Assembly: GCA_977006965.1 (NCBI GenBank)
Contig: OZ345370.1
Span: 992,001 to 1,056,000, forward strand
Direction of reading: 5' to 3'
Origin: Phymatolithon calcareum
Taxonomy: Eukaryota > Rhodophyta > Florideophyceae > Hapalidiales
DNA length: 64,000 nt
Positions 49,992 through 59,389 of the stretch are shown here, piece after piece. The position numbers and the translations under genes were made by a program. Below the pieces are notes generated by a model. It was not told the DNA's origin and made no database searches. It saw only the letters and a program-made list of their open reading frames with translations. Each line of letters begins with the position of its first letter. Position 1 is the stretch's first letter.

Positions 49992-50474
49992 ATGGCGTTC
50001 GTGTCGCTGAATGGGGCGTTCGCATTACGCACACGCAGAGTTGCACGGACATGTCGTGTGCGAATGACGGAGGACAATGCCGGGGGAAATGGGACACCGC
50101 CGGAGCCGATACAACCCGTGCAACGAGTTTCGAATGACGGTCCAGTTACAGGTCGGAAACTGGTTCGAAATGTCACTAATTTACCAGTCACTACTTCTCC
50201 ACAGTACGCTGAGCCGGCACCAGGAGACATGGGAAAGGCTCCCAAAGTAGGCGAAGGGATGGGCCCACGACGTGGGGTTGCGGAGAAGAAGGTTACACGC
50301 GCAGCGGCGATTCAGAAGAGTCAGTCGTTTGCGGACGCTTGGGCTGAGCAGAACCAGGGACGTCCTGACATATGGTTGCTTATCGGCGCCCTGTTTCTTC
50401 TCACTCCGATTCTTATTATTACGTGGGGTGTGGTGTCTGGTGCAATTCCCACTGGCGGTCTTTTCGATCAGTGA
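49992..50474 (+). CDS. Small plastid-targeted single-TM protein, unknown
   Basis: A 160-residue intronless protein. It begins MAFVSLNGAFALRTRRVART, with Phe near the start as in red-algal and glaucophyte plastid transit peptides. The middle is Pro/Gly/Thr-rich. A C-terminal part with FADAWAEQNQGRPDIWLLIG leads into one transmembrane helix (LLIGALFLLTPILIITWGVV) and a short GAIPTGGLFDQ tail. It looks like a small thylakoid or envelope protein conserved with a cyanobacterial-type helix, but I cannot name the family. It converges with LipB; the stop codons are 116 bp apart. Confidence 0.65.
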   Translation: MAFVSLNGAFALRTRRVARTCRVRMTEDNAGGNGTPPEPIQPVQRVSNDGPVTGRKLVRNVTNLPVTTSPQYAEPAPGDMGKAPKVGEGMGPRRGVAEKKVTRAAAIQKSQSFADAWAEQNQGRPDIWLLIGALFLLTPILIITWGVVSGAIPTGGLFDQ

Positions 50475-50590
50475 GTGCGAATGCAAACATTAGATGGATG
50501 CGTATGGGAGGGGCAGTTCTAACTCCGAGGAATGTCTTGTATTAAAAGATGTAATAGTCGTTTTCACAACTACACTCTTGCAAAAATGGC

Positions 50591-51550
50591 CTAGTTTGCT
50601 GCAGATTTTGACACAGCCGAGCACCGCTCTACTTGCAGCGAAAGAGGGCCAAACACCTTGGCGAAAGATGTTGCAAAATTGTCACGGGCAGAGTCCATGC
50701 ACACATTTTCCGAACCCAAGAGTGCAGCGAGAGAAGTGACGCCACAATTGCCAATGCCACATGGGATAATTCTCCGAAAAGGTGCTAGATCAGTGTCTAC
50801 GTTCAGGGCGAGACCGTGCATAGTAATCCATTTGCTGACCTTGAGTCCCAGGGCACAAATTTTTTCTTCGCCCACCCACACACCTGTGAGTCCATTCTTG
50901 CGAGTTGCAGATAAACCATAATGAGTTTGTAGCATTTCAAGAACAACTTCTTCGAGGGATCGAATATACCAATGCAGATCGAGTTTGTATCGCTTCAGGT
51001 TGAGAATCGGATATACAACCAATTGCCCAGGTCCGTGGTAGGTAACTTCACCGCCGCGTTCAGTTCGAATTAGCGCTGGAGGTTTGTTGTTAACAGTGCA
51101 ATTTCTCTTCAGCGTGTCATCAGTACATCGAAGCTCTTTTCCGTTGAATAGAACATTTTCCAATTTGCTCGCAGTGCCGAGAGTATACACAGGTTCGTGC
51201 TCCAACAACATTAACGCGTCAAGCGCTTCCGGGTCATCCTTGAGCTCCTGCACTAACTCATGCTGCCAATCCCATGCGTCTTGGTACGGGATGCAGACGT
51301 CCCGTACGTCGAACAGACGGCATATGCGAGACGTAGCATGGGCAATCGGTATGGTAGACGGAAGTCCACCCCGGAGGTTGATGGCGCGGCTCTGGACGTT
51401 GTCGCCAATTGCAAAGTTCGGCGGCGAAGCGCGCGGTCTTTTCGCAGCTACAGATCGGATGGGTGATACAAAATGACTAGGGAATACGAGTCGAGAGCGG
51501 GAGAGAACGGCCGGCCATTGGGAGGGGAAGGCCATCTGCTCCCGCATCAT
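50591..51550 (-). CDS. lipB: Octanoyltransferase LipB, organellar
   Basis: A 319-residue intronless protein that transfers octanoyl from acyl-carrier protein to lipoyl domains, the first step of lipoate synthesis. Family motifs: HEPVYTLG (118-125), RTERGGEVTYHGPGQLVVYP (162-181), EEKICALGLKVSKWITMHG with the catalytic Lys237, and PCGIGNCGVTSL with the catalytic Cys264. The first 70 residues are a basic, Ser/Pro-rich extension that indicates organelle import; plastid or mitochondrion cannot be decided by eye, though FP/FVS-type Phe residues favour plastid. The start is the outermost ATG; Met2 and Met6 are alternatives. Confidence 0.93.
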   Translation of the reverse strand: MMREQMAFPSQWPAVLSRSRLVFPSHFVSPIRSVAAKRPRASPPNFAIGDNVQSRAINLRGGLPSTIPIAHATSRICRLFDVRDVCIPYQDAWDWQHELVQELKDDPEALDALMLLEHEPVYTLGTASKLENVLFNGKELRCTDDTLKRNCTVNNKPPALIRTERGGEVTYHGPGQLVVYPILNLKRYKLDLHWYIRSLEEVVLEMLQTHYGLSATRKNGLTGVWVGEEKICALGLKVSKWITMHGLALNVDTDLAPFRRIIPCGIGNCGVTSLAALLGSENVCMDSARDNFATSFAKVFGPLSLQVERCSAVSKSAAN

Positions 51551-51791
51551 GTCCGTCGTGTATCCCAGCGCTCAGTGCTAAATTTCGATGAGAAAAAGCG
51601 GAGATTTGCCTAAATCGGGGCAAAAAGTACCGAAATTTTATTCGAAAACAGAAAAGTGAACAAGTCCTCAAGAACACACACTACACCGGACACGAAGGAA
51701 GGAAGAAAGGCGGTAGTCGCCAGCCAGCACATGAGTCGCCTTGTTCATCGATCGCCCTAGTCCAAGTTGGAATACTGGTCATAATTTAGTT
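51551..51791. other. Short intergenic region
   Basis: Upstream of LipB and 3' of Rab11-A. No gene is seen. Confidence 0.4.
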
Positions 51792-52670
51792 TTAGCAACA
51801 TTTACTGCCCCTATTATCTCTTGGACCGTCCTGATCCAGGCGCACACCATCGCGAATCTGCGGGCCTGTCGTCCTTCTTGCCTCGACTTTGCTGGAGCCT
51901 GCGAGCTTGTAAATCTGTGTGAGGACGGTTTTGAAACTTTCCTCGACGTTCGTTGCATCCAACGCCGAAGTTTCCAGAAACGACAATCCAAACTTAGCGG
52001 CACATGCAGTGCCTTCGCTCACCTCGACCTGACGCGAGTCTACCAAGTCACATTTGTTGCCCACCAACATGACGACGATTTTGGAATCTGCATGCTCGCG
52101 TAGCTCCTTCAACCAGCGCTCGACGCTTTCAAAAGTGCCCCGATTCGTAATATCGTACACAAGTAGGGCGCCCACTGCGCCGCGGTAGTAAGCTGATGTG
52201 ATGGCGCGGTATCGCTCCTGGCCAGCTGCTCAATCACCGAGGAAGATGGTTAGATTAACGCCAAGACTTCGCGTGCACAGTTATAGCAAGTTATTGCACG
52301 ACTAACTTACCAGTATCCCAGATCTGAGCTTTGATGGTTTTTCCGTCAACGGAAATGGAGCGCGTTGCGAATTCCACGCCGATGGTCGTTTTAGACTGCA
52401 GGTCGACAGTATCTCGGGTGAATCGAAGGAGCAAGTTACTCTTCCCTACCCCACTGTCTCCGATAAGGACAACTGTGCGTGACGCGGGAGCAATATTGGA
52501 AAGGGAGCGCAACGCAATGCCGAAAACGAATCAGTACTCGACATAGGGAAATTCTGCCGATTGAGCGGTCTTCGGCGTGCGCGGCAGGATCGTTCGCTCA
52601 GAGCGAAAATGTCAGACAAAATAAACGAACCTTTGAAGAGATAATCGTACTCATCCTCGCTGCGAGCCAT
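51792..52670 (-). CDS. RAB11: Rab11-type GTPase, paralog A (three exons)
   Basis: Exons on the minus strand: 52670-52631, 52472-52311 and 52225-51792, with introns of 158 and 85 nt, GT-AG. The joined protein is 211 residues. It starts [13 protein letters not shown] and has the P-loop GDSGVGKS (18-25), TTIGVEF switch I, WDTAGQ (65-70) switch II, GNKCD and ETSALD guanine motifs and a C-terminal GSKCC for double geranylgeranylation. Family: Rab11/RabA, which controls recycling-endosome and post-Golgi traffic. It has a diverged effector stretch ([11 protein letters not shown] against TRNEFxLESKS). It is divergent from the RCC1 gene. A second Rab11 lies 2 kb away. Confidence 0.95.
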
Positions 52671-53018
52671 GGTAAGGTTTCGTCGCAAGGGTTGCTTGCG
52701 CGGCTGAGGGACTTCAGACAGAGACAGCACGGAAGACAAGCGGGTTGATTGCAACCGGTAGCGAAGATAATCAACGCTGTAGTGCAGGTGCCTGTTTGGT
52801 CGAATTTCCAATTGGAAACTCGAAACGTGTGTCGGAACGAAATTCTATCTTTATCAATTTGAATCAAAGTTTACTGTATTTTCGGCAATGTAAATGAATT
52901 TTCGACGTTTTTCATACCCGTCCCACGTTCGCCCGACCTGCGTAGGTGATGCATCACTGATGCATCAATTCAACATTCCCAGCGCTGGGAAGGCTGCATC
53001 CTTAATTTTTCTTGCGGT
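52671..53018. promoter_or_regulatory. Divergent upstream region, Rab11-A and RCC1 gene
   Basis: The 348 bp between divergent starts. A repeated TGATGCATCACTGATGCATCA motif sits at 52947-52967. No firm promoter element otherwise. Confidence 0.4.
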
Positions 53019-54387
53019 ATGCTCGTTCTATCTACATCTCGAAGGGCGTCGCGTCAGTTATCATGGACTGTCACAAGGCGCTATCTTGCCGTATACGCCT
53101 GGGGCGATGGTGATAATGGGCAACTTGGTCTACCAGACGCTTCTCTCGATCAGGTAAGCGGCGATCCAAAAAAGACATCCCGATCTCTTCTTCAGTCCAC
53201 CAAACTTGGTGTACTCACAATCTCTAATGGTACATATTGAATGCGTCTGCAAACAAAAAGGAAAGGAACAAGAAACATTTGGACGATCCGCATTAACCCC
53301 TCGGAGACTCGAACGTCTGGACAAAGTCCCAATTCTACAAATTTCGTCGTCTGCAGCGCACACCGCTTTCGTAGGGAAAGACGGTTCTCTGTGGACATGC
53401 GGATTGGGAGAGGACGGGCAACTGGGACACGGCACACTGGATTCAGTTCCCGAACCCCTAAAAATCGATAACATTCCCCCGATAAAAGCGGTGGCATGCG
53501 GCAACCGACATACACTGGCGCTAACAAACGACGGAGACATCTACGCGTTCGGAAACAACAATCATGGACAATTGGGAACAGAGTCGGATGCAAAAACGCC
53601 ATATCCCATTCCCGTATCGGCATTACAAAATGCAGGACATGAAATCGTATCCGTCAGCGCGGGCGATGACTTCTCAGCCGCCGCCTCCGCCAATGGAGAC
53701 GTGTACACATGGGGCTCGGCTACGCTGGGTCGTCTTGGACATCAGTCAGAAGCATCGTCGCTGCCTAGTCCGATCCGCTTCGTACTCGGTGACAGCACAC
53801 GCTGCGAGCATGTTCCCCGTCTTGTACGCACTATTCCCGCACGGATATCTGCCATTTATTGCGGGAAACATCATGCTATCGCGGTATCTGCACGCGGTGG
53901 CGCTTTTGCGTGGGGCGCAGGTCGACACTTTCAGCTCGGTACAGGGGAGGAAAAGGATTGCGCCACGCCAGTGGAAAGCATGGCGCAGTTGGGCAGAGAT
54001 GAGATTCTAAAGGTGAGTGCTGGCGGAATGCATTCGCTTGTTCTGTGCAGATCTGGTCGTGTGTATGCTATCGGCATGAATGAGGCAGGTTGTCTTGGGC
54101 TTGGATACCAGCATGCTAGTACGCGATCGTGCAGCTTTCCAGTTCCTGTGGCTGGAATTACAAATGTTCATGATGTGTCCGCGGGATGGCATGTGTCAGC
54201 CGCCGTCGTTGGTCCCGTTGGGGAAGACGGGTGCGGAGAGGTTGTCACGTGGGGTTCCGGTAATGCCGGCGCGCTCGGCACTGGAGATCCCGTTGATCAT
54301 TGGGAACCAGTCCGTGTTGGAATCCGTGCCCGTGGCGTCGTCGTTGGGTCAGCTGGAGCCCACGTTCTGGCGTTTGACGGGAAGTGA
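53019..54387 (+). CDS. RCC1-repeat protein, possibly mitochondrial (two exons)
   Basis: Exon 1 (53019-53153) encodes MLVLSTSRRASRQLSWTVTR then VYAWGDGDNGQLGL. The donor is CAG|GTAAGC, and the frame then continues in exon 2, whose acceptor I place at AAG|GAA (53265/53266) because it is the only one keeping phase 0. The acceptor context lacks a pyrimidine tract, so the exact junction is uncertain. The joined product is about 418 residues with about seven RCC1 blades (WGxGxxGQLG-type: LWTCGLGEDGQLGHG, YAFGNNNHGQLG, YTWGSATLGRLG, FAWGAGRHFQLG, YAIGMNEAGCLGLG, VTWGSGNAGALGTG). The Arg/Ser-rich N-terminus suggests mitochondrial import, as in RCC1L/WBSCR16 proteins. Not shown to be a Ran GEF. Confidence 0.85.
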
Positions 54388-54714
54388 AATTCAATTCATT
54401 CACAGTCCCCTTTCCAGCGTGGAACAGGAATTGGGACAACAGTGCCTCTCACACTGTAAAGTCGGTTTGATTTTTGCTGACAGCAATAAAATATTCATAT
54501 TTCAAATAATTTGAGTTCATTTGATGGCCACGTCAAGGATTGCGTCGGTCCATTACATGCCCTGTTCGACAGCATTCCGTCTGAATAGCCTGGACAGTTT
54601 CCCGCCGCTAGCCGTCGTTCGTTAGCTATCCGCGGGTCCGTCTCTCTCTTCCTGAGTCCCCCGTTGACGTAATTTAGGCAAATCGCTGTTGTTCTTCAAG
54701 AGCTTGCTTGAACT
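54388..54714. promoter_or_regulatory. Upstream region of Rab11-B
   Basis: The 3' flank of the RCC1 gene and 5' flank of Rab11-B. No gene is seen; no clear promoter motif. Confidence 0.35.
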
Positions 54715-55694
54715 ATGGCGCGCTCCGATGACGATTACGGTACGTCCTGGCTCGGTGCGACGGCAATTCGCGCGCGCAACTTCTCGATGAGATTGTGTTT
54801 CGCATCTGCGAAATACCCGGAACGATCATGTTTTGAGATGCTTTCGAAATGTAAGCAGTTCTCCAGCAGTTTCCTAACCACGAAGCCCTCGCGTAAAATG
54901 CCTCCATTATCGATTCAGACTACCTTTTCAAAGTTGTGCTCATCGGCGATGCCGGTGTCGGGTATGTATATTTCTCCTGAATTGTATACGCCCGATTTGC
55001 AACATCGCGTGCGAAATCGAATCGAATCTAACCAGCCGCCATGCGTATGCGTTTGCTGCGAAAACGAACGAACGAACGAACGAACGTCGACCTTCCCTCT
55101 TCTACCCTCGACAGCAAGTCTAACCTTTTGAGCCGATTTACTCGCAATGAGTTCAACTTGGAGTCGAAGAGTACTATCGGCGTAGAGTTTGCCACACGCT
55201 CCATCCAAACCGATGGTAAGACGATCAAGGCGCAAATATGGGATACGGCGGGTCAGGAACGCTACCGCGCCATCACCTCAGCATACTACCGTGGCGCGGT
55301 CGGCGCACTCCTAGTTTACGATATTTCCAAAGAGGGTACCTTCCAGAACGTCGAGAGATGGCTGAAGGAGCTGAAGGACCACGCCGAACCACACATTGTC
55401 ATCATGCTTGTAGGTAACAAGTGCGATCTCAAGCATCTGCGTCGCGTTTCCACGGATGATGGTTCGTCCTTTTCGGCCAACCACGGCATCAGTTTCATAG
55501 AGACTTCCGCGCTTGACGCCACCAACGTTGACAGCGCTTTTCGTACCATCCTTTCCGAGATTTACAAGCTTGGTTCGAAGAAGGCGCTTGATAAGGGCAC
55601 TGGTGGTACCCTTTCTCCGCCTTCTACACAAACTATCGTCATCAACCCGCATAGTGAGGACAGTAGCAAGGACAAGAAGGCCGGTTGCTGCTAA
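54715..55694 (+). CDS. RAB11: Rab11-type GTPase, paralog B (three exons)
   Basis: Exons 54715-54739, 54919-54961 and 55115-55694; introns of 179 and 153 nt with GT-AG ends. The product is 215 residues: [21 protein letters not shown]-loop GDAGVGKS (18-25), [44 protein letters not shown] and a C-terminal AGCC prenylation site. It is closer to canonical Rab11 than paralog A. Its introns are at different positions from those of paralog A (within DDDY and in the P-loop, rather than after LFK and in WDTA). Intron 2 contains a (CGAA)n microsatellite near 55065-55084. Confidence 0.95.
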
Positions 55695-56086
55695 CTATTG
55701 CTGATTTCCCATGTGCGCTTGCTTCGTAGCGTTTATGGAAGAGACGCGTTTCGTAAATTAGTCGAGTCGAGGGTGATTACAGTCTAGGGTTTCGTTCGTT
55801 GTCCCAAACACCCGTTTGTTTCTGTTCACAATCTGCTTGCCGAATCAATAACGGTTTGTTGCAATCCATATCTGGGATGACCGCCGACCAGAGGACTCTA
55901 TGCTTCTGCATGCACCTTCTTCATGATCTTGTATTAAATGCTGCATTGCACGTACAGATGCTGTTGATATTCGCAGGCATCAGTGCGTACGCTTGGCAGC
56001 CCGCGACTCTTTACAAATTACAAATATCATTAATGATTTCGCTGATGTAAGTGCTTGAAATGGATCGATCAACTACAATTTACTGA
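55695..56086. other. Convergent 3' region, Rab11-B and m-AAA protease
   Basis: No gene is supported. Confidence 0.45.
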
Positions 56087-58789
56087 CTACGCTAATTCGG
56101 GAATTACCTCAGGAGTTCCTCCCCCACGTCCATTTGAAGGCCCTGACCATCCCCCAGGAGTTTTCTTTCCCTCGCCTGCTTCCGACGTTGGAATTGGGGG
56201 AGTATGTGCGCCATCTTGAGCGTATGGGTTTTCATCACCACCGGACTTGCCAGTACGAGATTTCCTATCCTTATCGAATCGACCGACAAATGTGTCATAG
56301 TCGACTGGTTTCGAGAATGGGCGCGGGCCGAGCACTTCGAGAAGGTCTTCTTCCCCAAGCACCTCTTTCTCCAGCAGGCGTTTCGCCAGTGTCTTCACTG
56401 TGTCCAGTTTCCCTGATAGAAGCTTCTCACATTCTTCATACGCTTCGTCTACAATACGAAGTGCCTCTTCATCAATGAGCTCTGCAGTTCGCTCACTGTA
56501 CGGCTTGTGGAACTGATTCCCTGCCTCCCCGCTTCGCGGGAAATACACCTTTCCCACAACATCACTCATTCCAAAATTTGTGACCTGTTGATACACAGCA
56601 CGAGTTACTCTCCTCAGGTCATCTTGTGCCCCAGTTGTGATGCTCCCAAAGCAGAGCTGCTCCGCTACACGGCCACCGAGCGCCATGATCATGAAATCCC
56701 TGATTTGATCCTTCGACTGCAAAAATTTGTCCACAGGGAGGTATTGTGCAAATCCTAGGGCTGCGGAACCCCTTGGGATGATTGAAACCTTAATCAAGGG
56801 ATCGGCATGTTGCAGAAACCAACCTGCGACGGCATGTCCCGCTTCATGGTGCGCGACAATTTCACGCTCTTTTCGTGAGATGACTTTGTTTTTCTTTTCC
56901 AGGCCTCCGATGACACGGTCGGTAGCCTGTTCGAAATCAATTAGTTCGACCGCGTCTTTGTCATTTCGAGCAGCAATTAGCGCTGCCTCATTGCAAATGT
57001 TCGCAATATCTGCACCTGCAAAGCCGGGTGTCAGTGCCGCTAGTCGTTTCGCCACAGTTGATGCGTCCTGTTGCAGTTTGATAGGAAGCAAATGCACCAT
57101 AAAGATGTCGTACCGACCGCGCATATCTGGCTTGTCGATGTTAATTTGTCTATCAAACCGACCGGGTCGAAGCAGGGCCTTGTCCAGGATGTCCGCGCGA
57201 TTCGTTCCGGCAAGAACAACCACGCCTGTACTTGACGTGAAACCATCCATTTCCACTAGCAAGGCATTGAGGGTATTCTCTCTTTCATCGTTTCCGCCGG
57301 CCATGCCGCCCCTCCCGCGCGCCCGGCCCACTGCGTCAATCTCGTCGATGAACACTATGCACGGGGCATTCGCACGAGCTTGGGAAAACAAATCGCGTAC
57401 CCTGCTAGGTCCAACACCGACAAACATTTCGATGAAATCTGATCCACTCATTGAGAAAAACGGGACACTCGCCTCGCCTGCAGTGGCTTTCGCGAGGAGT
57501 GTTTTTCCTGTACCCGGAGGTCCGACAAGTAGCGCCCCTTTGGGAATTTTTGCCCCAAGTTTCTCGTACCGCTCTGGGTTCTTTAAGAAATCCACAAACT
57601 CCATGATTTCCGTTTTCGCCTCATTCAAGCCGGCGACCTCTGCGAAAGTTACTGAAGATGCGCCCTTCTCCCCTGCCTTTGTTACAATTGGATTCGCCTT
57701 CCCAACTTGAAAGATCCCCCCGCGCCCTCCACCCATGCCACCAATTTGCCCAAATGCGTTGCGCATCATGAACAGGCCCATGCCAAGTAGGACGATAGTA
57801 GGCAGATGTTTCAGGAGCTCGCTTGTGATATTTGATTCCTGCACATACGTCACGCCCACGAAATCGTCCGGTTCCAAACCGAGGTCCTCCTGAACCGCCT
57901 CCAGTTTTCGCTCAAACGTTTCGACGGTACCAATATTGAAATAGAAGCGTGACTCCCCAGTCCTCGAGCGCGCGGAAGATGTTATAGACGGGTCTGCTCG
58001 GTTTCGCTCTGGCATATCAAAACCGTCTAGTTCTCGACGAGAGTCGGTCACGTCCCGATCTGACTTAAAGTCATCGATATCGGATCCGTTTGAAATATCT
58101 TCCCTGCTCCTGTTCGACATGAGGTCAGTGGTTTGGAACCTACCCTGAGCTGACTGCCGCAGATACACTCGTGCAGTAGTCTTATTTACAACTTCAATGC
58201 GCTCGACAAGACCGGGCTCCAACAGATCCCAGACAAATGCCTGAAATGAGATCTCCTTCCCGTTATCACGGCCCCCCAGTGCAGAAAGTCCAAGCACTAC
58301 AAACAAGGCAAGTGCCGCCTGCCCCATCCACCCATTACCGCCATCAGGAATGCCGTCGCCGTCGCCTGCACCCGTCTTTTTGGAATCATGCGATTCCTTT
58401 TCGTTGCCAGTATCCGCACTCGCTTTCTTTGCATTTTCATCCTTGCTCCCCGAATCGGCTGACTCTTTTGAAGTGGACTGCTCGGTGGACGCAGGACCCT
58501 CCTTAGTCGGCGAAGGCTCTTTCCCTGGTGGCGCACCGGCAAAGGCCAAGCGCTGCATGGCAGAGAGCATTTGGCCTCTGCCGCGAATTTCCATTCGCAG
58601 AGCATCGGAAATCGAGCGCGCTAGCTCGGCTGTGTTTGCGGGATTTGAAGGACATGCTGGCGTGACTGCAGAGGCGAATGCGCGCGTGTCCCGAATACAT
58701 TCTCGCTGAGCACGACTTCGAGCATCAGCACGTGCCACTGCGCGCATTGCATCTCGCCGAATGCGCCGCACAGTGGCATGGCGGTACAT
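56087..58789 (-). CDS. AFG3: Mitochondrial m-AAA protease (AFG3/YTA12 type FtsH)
   Basis: A 900-residue intronless ATP-dependent zinc metalloprotease. The frame opens with TTG upstream; the first ATG is at 58789. The N-terminus is Arg-rich (MYRHATVRRIRRDAMRAVAR), a mitochondrial presequence, followed by an acidic low-complexity stretch. Two transmembrane helices (near residues 150-168 and 328-345) flank the intermembrane domain. The AAA module has Walker A GPPGTGKT near 421, Walker B CIVFIDEIDA, the second-region-of-homology arginines (NRADILDKALLRPGRFDR) and pore residues in FSMSGSDFIEMFVGVG. The protease has HEAGHAVAG near 645 with a third zinc ligand (Asp) further downstream. It degrades misfolded inner-membrane proteins and matures some others. 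Confidence 0.95.
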   Translation of the reverse strand: MYRHATVRRIRRDAMRAVARADARSRAQRECIRDTRAFASAVTPACPSNPANTAELARSISDALRMEIRGRGQMLSAMQRLAFAGAPPGKEPSPTKEGPASTEQSTSKESADSGSKDENAKKASADTGNEKESHDSKKTGAGDGDGIPDGGNGWMGQAALALFVVLGLSALGGRDNGKEISFQAFVWDLLEPGLVERIEVVNKTTARVYLRQSAQGRFQTTDLMSNRSREDISNGSDIDDFKSDRDVTDSRRELDGFDMPERNRADPSITSSARSRTGESRFYFNIGTVETFERKLEAVQEDLGLEPDDFVGVTYVQESNITSELLKHLPTIVLLGMGLFMMRNAFGQIGGMGGGRGGIFQVGKANPIVTKAGEKGASSVTFAEVAGLNEAKTEIMEFVDFLKNPERYEKLGAKIPKGALLVGPPGTGKTLLAKATAGEASVPFFSMSGSDFIEMFVGVGPSRVRDLFSQARANAPCIVFIDEIDAVGRARGRGGMAGGNDERENTLNALLVEMDGFTSSTGVVVLAGTNRADILDKALLRPGRFDRQINIDKPDMRGRYDIFMVHLLPIKLQQDASTVAKRLAALTPGFAGADIANICNEAALIAARNDKDAVELIDFEQATDRVIGGLEKKNKVISRKEREIVAHHEAGHAVAGWFLQHADPLIKVSIIPRGSAALGFAQYLPVDKFLQSKDQIRDFMIMALGGRVAEQLCFGSITTGAQDDLRRVTRAVYQQVTNFGMSDVVGKVYFPRSGEAGNQFHKPYSERTAELIDEEALRIVDEAYEECEKLLSGKLDTVKTLAKRLLEKEVLGEEDLLEVLGPRPFSKPVDYDTFVGRFDKDRKSRTGKSGGDENPYAQDGAHTPPIPTSEAGEGKKTPGGWSGPSNGRGGGTPEVIPELA

Positions 58790-59389
58790 TGCGATGAAAT
58801 GTAGGCGCTCGCGGCTGATCTGTCTTCCCAACCACAATACTGTAGTTATGTTTCAATGCAACCTCTTCACGCTCTTCGATGATGTGCTCTATATGATATT
58901 AATGTGGACCAGGGCCAATCGGACCACATCAAGACCCGCTCCTCATCCAGCCATTCCACAGTGGAGGGTGCGATGGATGGAAAACGCCCCGCATCCTGGC
59001 GATCCTCCGCCTGTTGCCCATCAACGCGTCGGACTTGGAAAACGTACTGCGCTCATTGACTACAATAGCTCCATTCGAGGACCGGGCGCAGCAGTCACGG
59101 AATCGGGACCTTCCTCTTAGCGAATTGGCTTGACAATGGCGCACCGGGAACAGGAAACAAAACTAGTTTTGCTTGTCCCGCTGTGTGGCGAAGGAGGTCT
59201 GACTCTGTTGGTACAGTAGTGGTCCGAAATCATCCGAAATTTTAGCTTCGTCATGGCACAAACCTGGAAAGGATTCTTCAGGAAATTTTTCTCTTGCAGG
59301 CAACAACGGCATGCACTCTCGACTTGTTCAACGCCAACATTTATACAGCTTAACAATAACATATGGTACAAATGAAATCAATATTACAT
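58790..59389. other. Intergenic region, m-AAA protease and SMC3
   Basis: No gene is supported. The 59.2-59.39 kb end should hold the SMC3 3' UTR. Confidence 0.45.
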
